A stretch of 64,000 nucleotides of DNA from Symbiodinium natans (lineage: Eukaryota > Sar > Dinophyceae > Suessiales > Symbiodiniaceae), in contig CAJNDS010002325.1 of the NCBI GenBank assembly GCA_905221605.1, positions 62,001-126,000 of the forward strand, written 5' to 3'. Of this stretch, positions 45,011-54,638 are shown piece after piece. The notes beneath the pieces were generated by a model. That model saw only the letters and a list, made by a program, of their open reading frames with translations, did no database searches and was not told the origin of the DNA. The position numbers and the translations under genes were made by a program. How positions within the stretch are numbered: position 1 is the first letter of the stretch; every line of letters starts with the position of its first letter.

Positions 45011-45336
45011 CTTCCTAGAAATACATGCCTCGCCTCTTCGTCGAGCCACTTGTCTGGTGGCACTTCCTCCGCAAGTCAGCAGGGCTCCCGTTCAAATCGG
45101 GAGGGCCGATTAAAGGGCTTGGGCTTGGGCACAACAAGCATACCCTGCTCACACCAGCGAACGTAGACTGCCTTGGAACGAACTGGGTCAATACAGACGT
45201 ACTGTGACATAAAGATCTCACTGGCTGTGGTACGTGGTCCTCGAGACTTAGCAGAAGTCTTGAAAGCTTTACTGAGATCAAGAGCCCAAGCCAATTCTGA
45301 ACCAATGCAGTACACAAGATGCCGTTGATGTGCTGC
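45011..45336 (-). pseudogene. Coding-like stretch broken by an in-frame TGA, function unknown
   Basis: From 45336 downward, 86 sense codons run to a TGA at 45078-45076. The same frame then continues for 22 protein-like codons (begins LAEEVPPDKW, includes DEEARHVFLG) to about 45011. Before the TGA the product includes YCIGSELAWALDLSKAF, TTASEIFMSQYV and IDPVRSKAVYVRWCEQG, with ordinary amino-acid balance and no repeats. An in-frame TAA lies just upstream at 45339-45337. Just before it, in the same frame, is a short open run starting MSDDLCARPW at about 45375. The region ends exactly where a 109-bp hairpin element begins. I do not recognise the family. It may be a decayed gene, a gene split by unrecognised introns, or chance. 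A selenocysteine reading of the TGA cannot be judged without a SECIS element. Confidence 0.4.
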
Positions 45337-45475
45337 TTAGAAGGCCCAGGGCCTTGCACAGAGGTCATCCGACATGCTGCGAGCGCGAAGATTTCAAAGA
45401 TCTGACATCAGGTTGTTACCAGCCAACCTGGTCGCACCCTGTCAAGAGGCAGCCTTGGGATCCAATGGTTTATTG

Positions 45476-45579
45476 CGGGTTTAGGGTTTAGGGCTTAAAG
45501 TTTAGGGTTTGGGTTTAGGGCTTAGGGTTTAGGGCTTAGGGTTTAGGGTTTAGGGCTTAGGGTTTAGGGTTTAGGGTTC
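45476..45579. repeat. Telomeric array with GGGCTTA variants
   Basis: About 14 units; TTTAGGG alternates with GGGCTTA in a semi-regular way. Confidence 0.93.
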
Positions 45580-46045
45580 GCGTCGGACTGCGTTTTTCGT
45601 GCCGTGTCGGACTGTCTAGCATCGCCCTCAGAGGCTTCAAGCCAGGCTACTCACGCGCAACGAGCGCACCGACTCCAAACCACTGAGCCCCTGAGCCGGA
45701 AATCTGCAGCGGACCTCCGAGAAACCTTAATAACATGACCCTGTGAGCCTCTTCCTGCACAAAGCGAAGCTGGCACACGGCGTAAGGTTTTTTGGAGTCT
45801 ACCCCCCGCGCTCCTGTGCCTGGACGACCTCATGTGCCAGCTGGCGGAGTTGACCATCCGTGCCTCGGTGGTGCAAAGGAGGCAGGAAGGTAGCCTAGTC
45901 AAATTGAATCAAATTGAATCAAATTTAGATTTGCGCTACGCAAGCTAGACAAACGCCGGACAGCACAAGCAACCCTAAAGCCGAAGATGCCGCACATGGT
46001 CTGCTATCTGGTCAGCAACATGGTCAGCTACATGGCGAAGGAAGT
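45580..46045. other. Unique DNA, nothing recognised
   Basis: A short AATTGAATCAAATTGAATCA repeat lies near 45900. No gene was recognised. Confidence 0.45.
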
Positions 46046-46262
46046 GGGTAAGAGTGTTTTTTTTTGTTGCGGGTGTTTTTTTGCTGTGGGTGCGGGGGCG
46101 CGTTTTTTTTTTGCTGCGGGTGCGGGGGCGCGTTTTTTTTTTTTCTGCGGGTGCGCGGGGGCGCGTTTTTTTTTTTGCTGCGGGTGCGGGGGCGCGTTTT
46201 TTTTTTTGTTGCGGGTGCCGTGGGGGCGCTTTTTTTTTGCTGCGGGTGCGGAGCATTTTTGC
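46046..46262 (+). repeat. Tandem T-tract/GCTGCGGGTGCGGGGGCGCG repeat
   Basis: Six to seven units of about 33 bp, each a run of 8-11 T followed by GCTGCGGGTGCGGGGGCGCG or a close variant. The same repeat returns at 47745-47945 in the same orientation. Confidence 0.92.
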
Positions 46263-47110
46263 TGTTTTCTCTCTATTTTTACTATGAAAACCTTTATTTT
46301 CTCTAATTTTCAATAGGAAAACCTCTTTCTCCTCTATATTTGAATAGGAAAACCTCTTTCTTCTCTATATTTGAATATGAAAACCTCTATTTTCTCTACA
46401 TTTAACATGAAAACCTCTAGTTTTTCTAATTTCTCTATACTTCAATTCGAAAACCTCTATTTCTCTCTATTTTATAATTTTTGTCTATGTCGTCATAGTT
46501 TTCCTCTATATTTAATGAGGAAGACATGAGAGAGGAATACATGAGAAACTTATTCTCTGTGTTATCTCAATATGTGACTTGCAATTTTTGTTCCTCTTGT
46601 CCTAATTTTAATAGGAAGCCCATTATTTTCTCTGTCTCTGAATAGGCAAACCTCCATTGTCTTAACATTTGAACATGAAAGCCTCTATTCTCTATATTTG
46701 AATATCAAGACCTCTACATTTTAATATGAAAACACTTTGTATTTTGGCTATATTTTCGTATGAAAGCCTCTATTTCCTCTATGTTGTCATAGGAAGCATC
46801 TAATTTCTCTATATTGTATAGCGAAAACCTCTATTGTTCTATAGTTTCTTATTTTGTCAATATTTTCAGACTTCTCTTTATTTCACGAGGAAGACATGAG
46901 AGAGGAATACATGAAAAGCTAATTCTCTATATTGTCATAAGAGTACATGCATTATGTCTATTTGTGACTCGTAGACAACAAGTGTTTTTGTTCATGTCTC
47001 ATAACACAAGCTCTATTTTCTCGATTCTTTACTAAGAAGACGTTTATATCTCTATTTTTAAACGGAAAACTCAACTTCCACCATAAGGTCTGAATTTTCG
47101 TAGGAAAGCA
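46263..47110 (+). repeat. Degenerate AT-rich satellite (AAAACCTCTATTTTCTC type)
   Basis: About 20 units of 30-45 bp built on TATGAAAACCTCTATTTTCTCTATATTTGA-like sequence. GAGGAAGACATGAGAGAGGA recurs near 46518 and 46886. Relatives occur near 61745-61960. No coding potential. Confidence 0.85.
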
Positions 47111-47130
47111 AGCATATATTCCCTCTTTCT

Positions 47131-47690
47131 TCAGGGGGTTGGGGGCTGCGCAGACCGCCGCATTTGAAAACACAATGCTCGCATCATGGGTTTGGAAGGG
47201 ATTCGTAAGCTTTGAAGCAGGCTTGCCGGCTAAAAAAAACGGTGGGGTTGGGGGGGGCGCAGCCCCCCCATTTGCAAACACAATGCTCGCATCATCATGG
47301 GTTTGGAAGGGATTCGTATGATTGAAGCAAGTTTGCCCGGCTAAAAAGCGCAGCCCCACCCCCCCCCCCTTTCAAGCGGGGGGGAATGCTCTCATGATGG
47401 GTTCGGAAAGGATTCATTTGCTTTGAAGCAAGCGGCATGGCTTTAAGAAGCGGGGGGGTTGGGGTGGGCGCAGCCACCCCCTATTTGCAAACCCAATGCT
47501 GGCATGATAGGCTTGGACAGGATTCATATGCTGAGAAGCGACCTGGCACGGTTTTAAAGAGGGGGGGGGGGGGTCGGGCGGGGTGCAGCCCTCCACCGTT
47601 TGCAAACACAATGCTCGCATGATGGCCTTGGGAAGGATTCAGTGCTTTGAAAACGCTTGCACAGTTTAAAGGAGGGGGGGCGTTGGGGAC
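47131..47690 (+). repeat. GC-hairpin tandem repeat, locus 3 (5 units)
   Basis: Units of 105-115 bp start near 47160, 47268, 47381, 47483 and 47598. Each carries GCAAACACAATGCTCGCATC or a variant, GGGTTTGGAAGGGATTC, GAAGCA, and a G-run/CGCAGCC/C-run hairpin. It is the best-preserved locus of the family. Confidence 0.93.
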
Positions 47691-47744
47691 GGGGTTGGGG
47701 AGGAAATTGCAAAACAAATGACCTGGGGGGTGGGGAGGAAAGGG

Positions 47745-47945
47745 GGGGGCGTTTTTTTTTTCTGCGGGTGCGGGGGTGCGTTTTTTTTTTTGCTGCGGGG
47801 CGGGGGCGCGTTCTTTTTTTTGCTGCGGGTGCGGGGGCGACACGCGCCAGGTCACTCACTCACCTGGGGTGGGGAGGAAGGGGGGGGGGGGGGGGGGGGG
47901 GGGGGCGCTGTGTTTTTTTTTTTTGCTGCGGGTGCGGGGGCGACA
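47745..47945 (+). repeat. T-tract/GCTGCGGGTGCGGGGGCG repeat, second block
   Basis: Four units, two of them extended by a duplicated GGGCGACACGC(A/G)CCAGGTCAC segment. A poly-G run of about 25 lies at 47881-47905. Confidence 0.9.
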
Positions 47946-48329
47946 CGCACCAGGTCACTCACTCACCGGGGCGGCCCCCGAAAAAAACACCCACAGCAAA
48001 AAGCACCCACAACAAAAAAAAAACACGGGTTCCCGAAGGAAGTGTGTGTTTTCCCATTTCAACGATCGCATCCCATCATAAACATGAGTACTCTGGCATC
48101 CTGGGAATCCCAAGGGTAGCAGAAAAAGTTTTCCGGAGCGTTGCGGATTCATATTCTCGTTCGAGTTCTTGACACATCGAAATAGGGAGCCTCCAAGCGG
48201 GGGGCGGGGGGGGCCATGAACTGATTGATCTTCATACCAGTTATGTTGACCCACCTGAATACTAGAAAGAAAGGTTGCAAACGACAAAACTCTCTCGCTA
48301 GCTCCAAGGAGCTAGCTTTTGTGATTAAC
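47946..48329. other. Unique DNA with inverted T-tract repeat relics
   Basis: 47985-48028 has ACACCCACAGCAAAAAGCAC, the reverse complement of the neighbouring T-tract repeat. Nothing else was recognised. Confidence 0.5.
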
Positions 48330-49602
48330 ACCCTCAACCCTAAACCCTAAACCCTCACACAAAGCGCTTCTTGAGCTGCGGGCAGTATTGGCCATCTGAA
48401 GCTAAGCCCCGCAGGCTCTCGAGGAGAGCCTGGCTCTCGGGGCTCTCTTTCGTCCTACCTCCTGTGATGCCAAGATACAGGCACACTGGCAATGCACACT
48501 GGCAACATTTGAGCGGCAAAGGTGTGCGAGCGAAGCTCTTTCAACAATGGAGCTTCTGACGCCATCGCAAACCAAACCCCAGATGTGTTTATCTGATGGC
48601 CTTGCCCGAGCTACGATGCCGAGCTTCAAGGGATCTCAAGGGTATTGCGGCATAGTCCATCAAATAATCCCTGACGAACGAACCATCTAAAATGGACGGC
48701 CCCCAAAGGAACAGGAGAAGCCCAGAGTTGACATCCTGAAACCTCAACACGATACAGGTCGTCAGGAGCTGGGGTGGGGCGATGTTCTACTGCTTCAATG
48801 CATGGGGAGCCATACATTCTAACTTCTTTGGTGACCCGGCGATCTAGAAGCGTGTCAGGACCCGTACTCACAGGACTACAGGACTGACGATCGCCAGGGA
48901 GTAGCTCTAAACCCTAAACCCTAAACCCTAAACCCTAAACCCTAAACCCTAAACCCTAAACCCTAAACCCTAAACCCTAAACCCTAAACCCTAAACCCTA
49001 AACCCTAAACCCTAACCTCAAACACTGTTACATTCAGCGGAAGGCTCAGGGTTGCAAATCCCCCGCACCTCACGTCCGGCATCGACCTTGCGCTCAGGAT
49101 GCTCAACGGCTTCTGCTTTGTTAGGCGGGAGCGATACGTAAGCTTTGAACTCTTAAACCCTAAACCCTAAAACCTAAACCCTAAACCCTAAACCGTTAAC
49201 CCTAAACCTAGTCACTAGCCTCTCTAAGTCACGCCCGTAAGCTTTACGCCCAGAAGCCCCTGCCCGACACAACATCCACATAACAACCTCTGATTTACAG
49301 GCTAGGGTCGATTTTTTCGTCGCTGGGCGCCCCTTTCTTTGGCCAGATACGGGGGACTACGACATTAGGGGACCCCTAGTATAGACCCCCAAATAAGTAG
49401 GATTCCCTTGGAATAAGGACCCCAAATAAGGCACCCCCCTATGTTCGTAAACCCCCATATGGCGGAAGCATGCCTGTTGGGAAGGTGGCTTAGGGCATTT
49501 GGGACTGTCGGATCGGGTCCGGCTCGGCAGAAGTGGTCCAACGCCTACAGCTCCAAGCCCTAAACCCTAAACCCTGAACCCTAAACCCTAAACCCTAAAC
49601 CC
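48330..49602. repeat. Four telomeric arrays
   Basis: CCCTAAA at 48330-48355, 48906-49016 (about 15 perfect units), 49154-49210 and 49558-49602. The unique DNA between has no recognised gene; 49348-49459 is a TIR element. Confidence 0.94.
49348..49459. mobile_element. TIR family A, copy 2 (112 bp)
   Basis: The left end TACGGGGGACTACGAC and the right end TTCGTAAACCCCCATA pair imperfectly. The interior ATAGACCCCCAAATAAGTAG matches the 21400-21519 copy. Confidence 0.72.
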
Positions 49603-49722
49603 TCACAGCACCCCCCCTGTTCGCAAGCCAGCAGGCTCAAGCTCCTGTATGGTATCAGCTTCCCGAGCCCAAGCTCAAGCCAAAGCTCGCTGATTTTTGT
49701 GAGGAACCTAAGATCACTTAGT

Positions 49723-49818
49723 CGGGGTTTCCGACTACGGGGGTAGCCTTTTGGGGTCTAAGGGGATTCTTTTCTGTTTGGAGGATAAAGGGGGTACCCC
49801 TATTTTCGGAAGTACCCA
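49723..49818. mobile_element. TIR family A, short relative
   Basis: GGGGTTTCCGACTACGGGGG at the left and GGTACCCCTATTTTCGGAAG at the right pair through CGGAAA/TTTCCG. A CCCCAAACCCTAAACCC run follows to 49845. Confidence 0.55.
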
Positions 49819-50090
49819 CCCCCAAAACCCCAAACCCTAAACCCTCCAGCGCTACAGATTCCGAAACTCTCAGAAGGTCCAGCGGCGCGAGCAAAGCACC
49901 GCTTCCGGAGGGCTTCCGTTGCTGCGTCCCTGGCGAGCTTCTGTTGGGCGGCTTCAGGGTTGCTTTGGGGGGGTGGGGGTGGGGGGTGGTGTAGGGGTCT
50001 GGGGTTTGGGGTTCAAGGTGCATTTGGGGTATTCGGGCTTGGTGCGGCTTGGTGGGGGTTGAGGGCTTGGCGAGGCTGTTGTCCAAGACG

Positions 50091-50196
50091 TAATATGCGG
50101 GCCTGAATAATTGGAATAAGGTGTTTTGAGGCTTATTACAGTCTAATTATAAAGGGACCCTAAGGGAATACTATTCGTAGTTCTTCCGACCCCTAT
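50091..50196 (+). mobile_element. Dispersed repeat family H, copy 3
   Basis: TATGCGGGCCTGAATAATTG, GCTTATTACAG, AATTATAAAGGGACC, AAGGGAATACTATTCGTAG and CGACCCCTATA follow copy 1 (6592-6696) block for block. Confidence 0.72.
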
Positions 50197-50288
50197 AACA
50201 CGGGAATCTTAAGTCGGCGGAGGGCACCTAGACTGCCTTGCTCAAAGCTTACAGGGCTGAAGCAGGGCAGTTGGGTCGCAAAAAGCAA

Positions 50289-50986
50289 AGGGTTTAGGGT
50301 TAGGGTTTAGGGTTTATAGGGTGTATAGGGTTGAAAGGGTTTATAGGGTTTATAGGGTTTATAGGGTTTAGGGCTTAGGGTTTAGGACCTTTGGGAGGGT
50401 TTAACGCTTGAGTGTTGGCTTGGCGGCAGGGGATCTATGAAGGGATAATCGAAATCGGACTGCCCTGCCCCAGCCAAGTTCCGCTTGTATCCCCCCTCAT
50501 TTATTGAAGTTACGTGATGCCAGAAAAGTCTTCATAGCCTCAGTGGGCACACCATGGGTTTTCTACGGGGCAGGCCTAATCCCAGCATGAAGGAGCGACC
50601 CTATCACTCAAGGTCACAATACAGCATGTTTTGCACTTCCTACACCTCAGAGGTCAGAAGACCCACTAGTTTCGGGCTTAGGGGATTTAGGGTTTTAGGG
50701 TTTTAGGGGTTTAGGGGTTGTAGGGGTTTAGGGGTTTAGGGGTCTAGGGTTTAGGGTTTAGGGTTTAGGGTTGAGGGATACGATAGGGTTTGCCGTTGCC
50801 TGCCCTGCTGCTTGATGGGCCGTCGTTGCGGCGGCCCCACCATGGTGAGGACGGGTATCGCATCCGGCAACTGCTACAACAAAAGCTAGCCGCTAGCCTG
50901 AGCAAGAGTCAAACATGGTAAGGACATGTAAGAACCCTAAACCCTAAACCCCAAACCCCAAACCCCAAACCCTAAACCCTAAACCC
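50289..50986. repeat. Three telomeric arrays, first with TTTATAGGG units
   Basis: 50289-50387 contains four to five consecutive 9-bp TTTATAGGG units; 50673-50777 mixes TTTAGGGG and TTTAGGG; 50934-50986 is CCCTAAA with CCCCAAA. Confidence 0.93.
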
Positions 50987-51308
50987 ATGTTACGTCAGTC
51001 TCCCATCAGAAGCACAACCCTCAGCCTGAGGTTCGCTGCAGGAGCACGCGCTGACATAGCAACACAGCTACAGAAACGCCAGGATGTGTAGCCAGAGGCT
51101 CTTAGAGTCTTAGAGGCCCTAACGTGCTGGAACTTGCAGAGCACAAAAAGAGCCCAAAATGTTGGCCCTCTTTTGCATTTTTCTTGCACCTTGCCAAGTC
51201 AGGTTCTTTTTTGTGCCACGTCCCGGCCAAGATGCCGGCTTCAAGCAAGTTTCAGGCAGATGCGGAGGATTTGCCGAATTTGCCGACAGTCTTGGGCTTC
51301 AAGAGGCT

Positions 51309-52446
51309 TTTAGGGTTTAGGGTTTAGGGTTTCAATTCACAGAACCTGAAGTCCGGAGTTGTTGGTTTTAACAGTCTCGGCAGTATCGGGCTACTTTTGG
51401 GCAGGCGGCCCTGTTTGGCGCCCACAAGCTCTCGAAATGTCCGTGCATGGGGGGGGAATACGCAGTGACGAGTCATGCAACTTTCCAGCTGAGCTTCGCA
51501 AGGCCCACCCTCCGTCTGTGGCTACGTGCACCTTTTTTTGTCCGACTACGTGTCTGGACAGGGTGGTCTCGGGGTCTTTGCAATCCTCCTGAGACTGTGG
51601 GGTTCCCCCAGAAACCCTTTTTGACTGGAGTGATGGAGTGTTACGGGAAACACCTCAGCGACATCCCACATTCTCTCCCCTGGATTCTTGACACTTCAGC
51701 TCTCTGAGGATCATCGACCCCCTCTCCAACACGCGGCCCCATGTTCGGGGGTGGAGAGGCTTCGGCCCCATGCCCTGTGCCCTGGCACATGCTTGGCACA
51801 ACCTTGTTGCTTTGCGGCTACAGGCCTCAAAGCAAACCACTCTGAAGTTCCCATTTCGGAGCTTAAAGAGTGGAGGGTTCACCGCTTTCACCCTAAACCC
51901 TAAACCCTCAACCCTAAACCCTAAACCCTAAACCCTAAACCCTCACAGCTAAGGACCAGGGATCAGAGGCATGAGTTATGAGTCATGACGCTTTGGCCAT
52001 CTCGACTGATGATCTGACTCTTACTTCGCTGCAAGAGATCCTTCTCATGTCCTCCCATGAGGTGTTGAGAAGCTGCGCGTGGAGAAGCTGCAGGTCACAA
52101 GAGCAGGTCCAAGGAAGGCTTGGCTGTGGCTGTTGGCAGAAGACCATACCCATCCAAACACTCTGAAAAGTTGTAATACTTGCAATTTGCCTTCCCTAAA
52201 CCCTCAACCCTAAGCGCTTCTACAGAAGGACCTCTTGCCGCGTCCGAGGCTTGCCCGTAATTCCGTGATCAAAGCCGGCGCTATGCACAAGGGTGGCTCG
52301 AGACTGGCGATGCTTGGGGAGGGCGGGCAGATGAGGGCAGATTAGGGTTTCGGGTTTAGGGTTTAGGGTTTAGGATTAGGGTTAAGGGTTGAGGGCTTTA
52401 TGGTTTAGGATTGAGGGCTGAGGGTTTAGGGTTTAGGATTTAGGGT
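51309..52446. repeat. Three telomeric arrays
   Basis: TTTAGGG at 51309-51332 and 52342-52446 (degenerate); CCCTAAA at 51891-51943. The DNA between has only motif-free short frames. Confidence 0.9.
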
Positions 52447-53344
52447 AAAGCCTGCAACTGCCACCAGAGACTCGTCAGGTCATGGAAAGAGCATGGATTA
52501 CAGGGGTGACGGGGTGAGGAAGGTTTGTCCTTAACCCGGACAAAGTTCAAGAACAAAGAGTTTCTCAAGACGAAACTAGCAGCTGAGGAGGAGTAGGAGG
52601 AGAAGGACTGTGTTAGCAATGCCAACTTCATGACCAAGGTTTAACACCAAGGTCACATCTTGAGGAACGAAATCCAAAATAAACGGATGCATAGAGAGGA
52701 TTGAAACGATGGTACGGGGCAACATTGCAGTTTATAGTCTCGGGCCTTCTGGCCCACAGATCCTCCAGTTTGCTTGGAGATCATCGACAAGCCAGTCCCA
52801 TTTACATGCAGCTTGGTGCTGTCACTCAGGAAAGCCGTCAGATTTTGATCCACAAGGTGCCCAAAAGTCCCAAAGGCTGCAAGTCCGTCGGGGCAGGGAG
52901 TGGGCTTTTGGCTCAAGGAGCAGAATGTTGGGAACGGCCCGCCCTGCATTGTTACAGGCCTAGGGTTGTCCGAACAGTCTGAACCGCGGTCAGTTGGAGT
53001 CTCTTGCTGAGTCTGAGCATCCCATTTCACCTTACTTGGTGCTCACAAGTGAACCTTATAACCTTAGAATTTGGAAGGAGGAGGAGGAGGAGGCCCAAAA
53101 TAACAGGGATAACAAACACCACGTATCCTGACAGCGAGGCTCCTCTGCAGCAGGATGACCCATCACAGCTTTCCCTCGTGACTGAAGAAGACACGCCTGT
53201 GGAGGGACTCTGCGCGCCCCCCAACACAAGCAGCAGAGCTGGCTACGAAGCTGTGGAACTCTGAAGCATCCAGGCCGAGGACTGTTCAGACCGATAGCTC
53301 TACCTGAAGTCGGGCTTACTGGCTCCTGAGTCCAGCATGTATAA
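52447..53344. other. Unique DNA; possible terminal exon
   Basis: Plus-strand 53076-53264 encodes a polar tail (including SQLSLVTEEDTPVEG and SSRAGYEAVEL) ending in TGA, after a GGAGGAGGAGGAGG run. Composition suits a C-terminal tail, but no domain or partner exon was recognised. Confidence 0.25.
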
Positions 53345-53861
53345 GGTTTAGGGTTTAGGGTTTAGGGTTTAGGGTTTAGGGTTTAGGGTTTAGGGTTTAG
53401 GGACAAGGTCTCCTTTCAGTGTTGTTGCCTCCTGTGCATCAGGTCCCTCGAAAGCATCCTAGCCAAAGGTATTCTCTGCCCTGGCTCAGTGCTGGACTTC
53501 TAGGGTTTAGGGTTTGGGGTTTGGGGTTTGGGGTTTAGGGTTTAGGGTTTAGGGTTTAGGGTTTAGGGTTTAGGGTTTAGGGACCGAGCGGCCGGTGCCC
53601 AAATGGTGCGGGGAATGCTGCTGCGCTGCAGAACTAATCCCCCAACCTAGTTCATGGTTGGGATAATCTTAAAAATTTGAATGGTTATTCCTTATAGGGT
53701 TTACGTACCCTTAAAAATGTAAAATGGTACCCAACTATGACAAGGCAACTCAGTCAACATCTACAGGCCATTGCACCTTCGCAGAGAACCCAGCCGATGA
53801 CAACACGCACCCTGAACCCTAAACCCGAAACCCGAAACCCTAAACCCTAAACCCTAAACCA
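53345..53861. repeat. Three telomeric arrays
   Basis: TTTAGGG at 53345-53402 and 53501-53582 (three consecutive TTTGGGG variants); CCCTAAA with CCCGAAA at 53811-53861. Confidence 0.94.
53646..53744 (+). mobile_element. TIR family B, copy 2
   Basis: CCTAGTTCATGGTTGGG at the left and TGGTACCCAACTATGACAA at the right are identical to copy 1; the middle differs by small substitutions. Same orientation as copy 1. Confidence 0.82.
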
Positions 53862-54015
53862 TAGTAGTCCGGCGGAGTGACCTGCCTATGCCCCTTCGGA
53901 TCCCCGCAGATAATCTAACAAAAGCAGCGTCGCCTTAGCCTCGTTGAACGACCATCGCAGGAGAAAGAAAGCAGGCGGCTGTGCGCCAATGCGCCAACTA
54001 AGCCCCCCAAAAAGA

Positions 54016-54638
54016 AACCCTAAACCCTAAACCCTAAACCCTAAAACCGGGTTGAGCAGGAACAGGATGGCTTAAGATACTGGACTTCTCACTTCAGGAG
54101 GTGCATGGTGACAAAGCAGAATCCTACAACTTGCCTCAGAGCCGCCGTACTCTAATCAGCGCTATGTCTTGCTCTGTCCAGCACTGCGCCGATGCGAATT
54201 GCCGGGCAGGCTGCTCACACGTCGCAGAAAAGTCGGAGAACCACTGCAACTTTCATCCCACAAACTGCAAGCTCGGAATGTTTCAGACCCTTGGGGCAAG
54301 GTTAGGGTCTAGGGTTTAGGGTTTAGGGTTTAGGGTTTAGGGTTTAGGGTTTAGGGTTTAGGGTTTAGGGTTTAGGGTTTAGGGTTTAGGGTTTAGGGTT
54401 TAGGGTTTAGGGTTTAGGGTTTAGGGTTTAGGGTTTAGGGTTTAGGGTTTAGGGTTTAGGGTTTAGGGTTTAGGGTTTAGGGTTTAGGGCAACGTGTAGA
54501 GCAAGCCCTCTCTTCCCCAGCAGGGGAAAGCACTCGAACGCTCGGAAGAGTCCAAAATTATCCCTCAGCAGCGCCAGGATCAACAGCTTGGTACGAATGA
54601 CACCCTTCAACCCTAACCCTAAACCCTAAACCCTAAAG
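54016..54638. repeat. Telomeric arrays including the longest in the window
   Basis: 54301-54489 is about 27 TTTAGGG units with a single early variant. Shorter CCCTAAA runs lie at 54016-54047 and 54609-54638. Confidence 0.97.

Noticed and set aside
54301-54489. True chromosome end
   Set aside because: Unique DNA and opposite-orientation arrays continue on both sides, so the array is interstitial.
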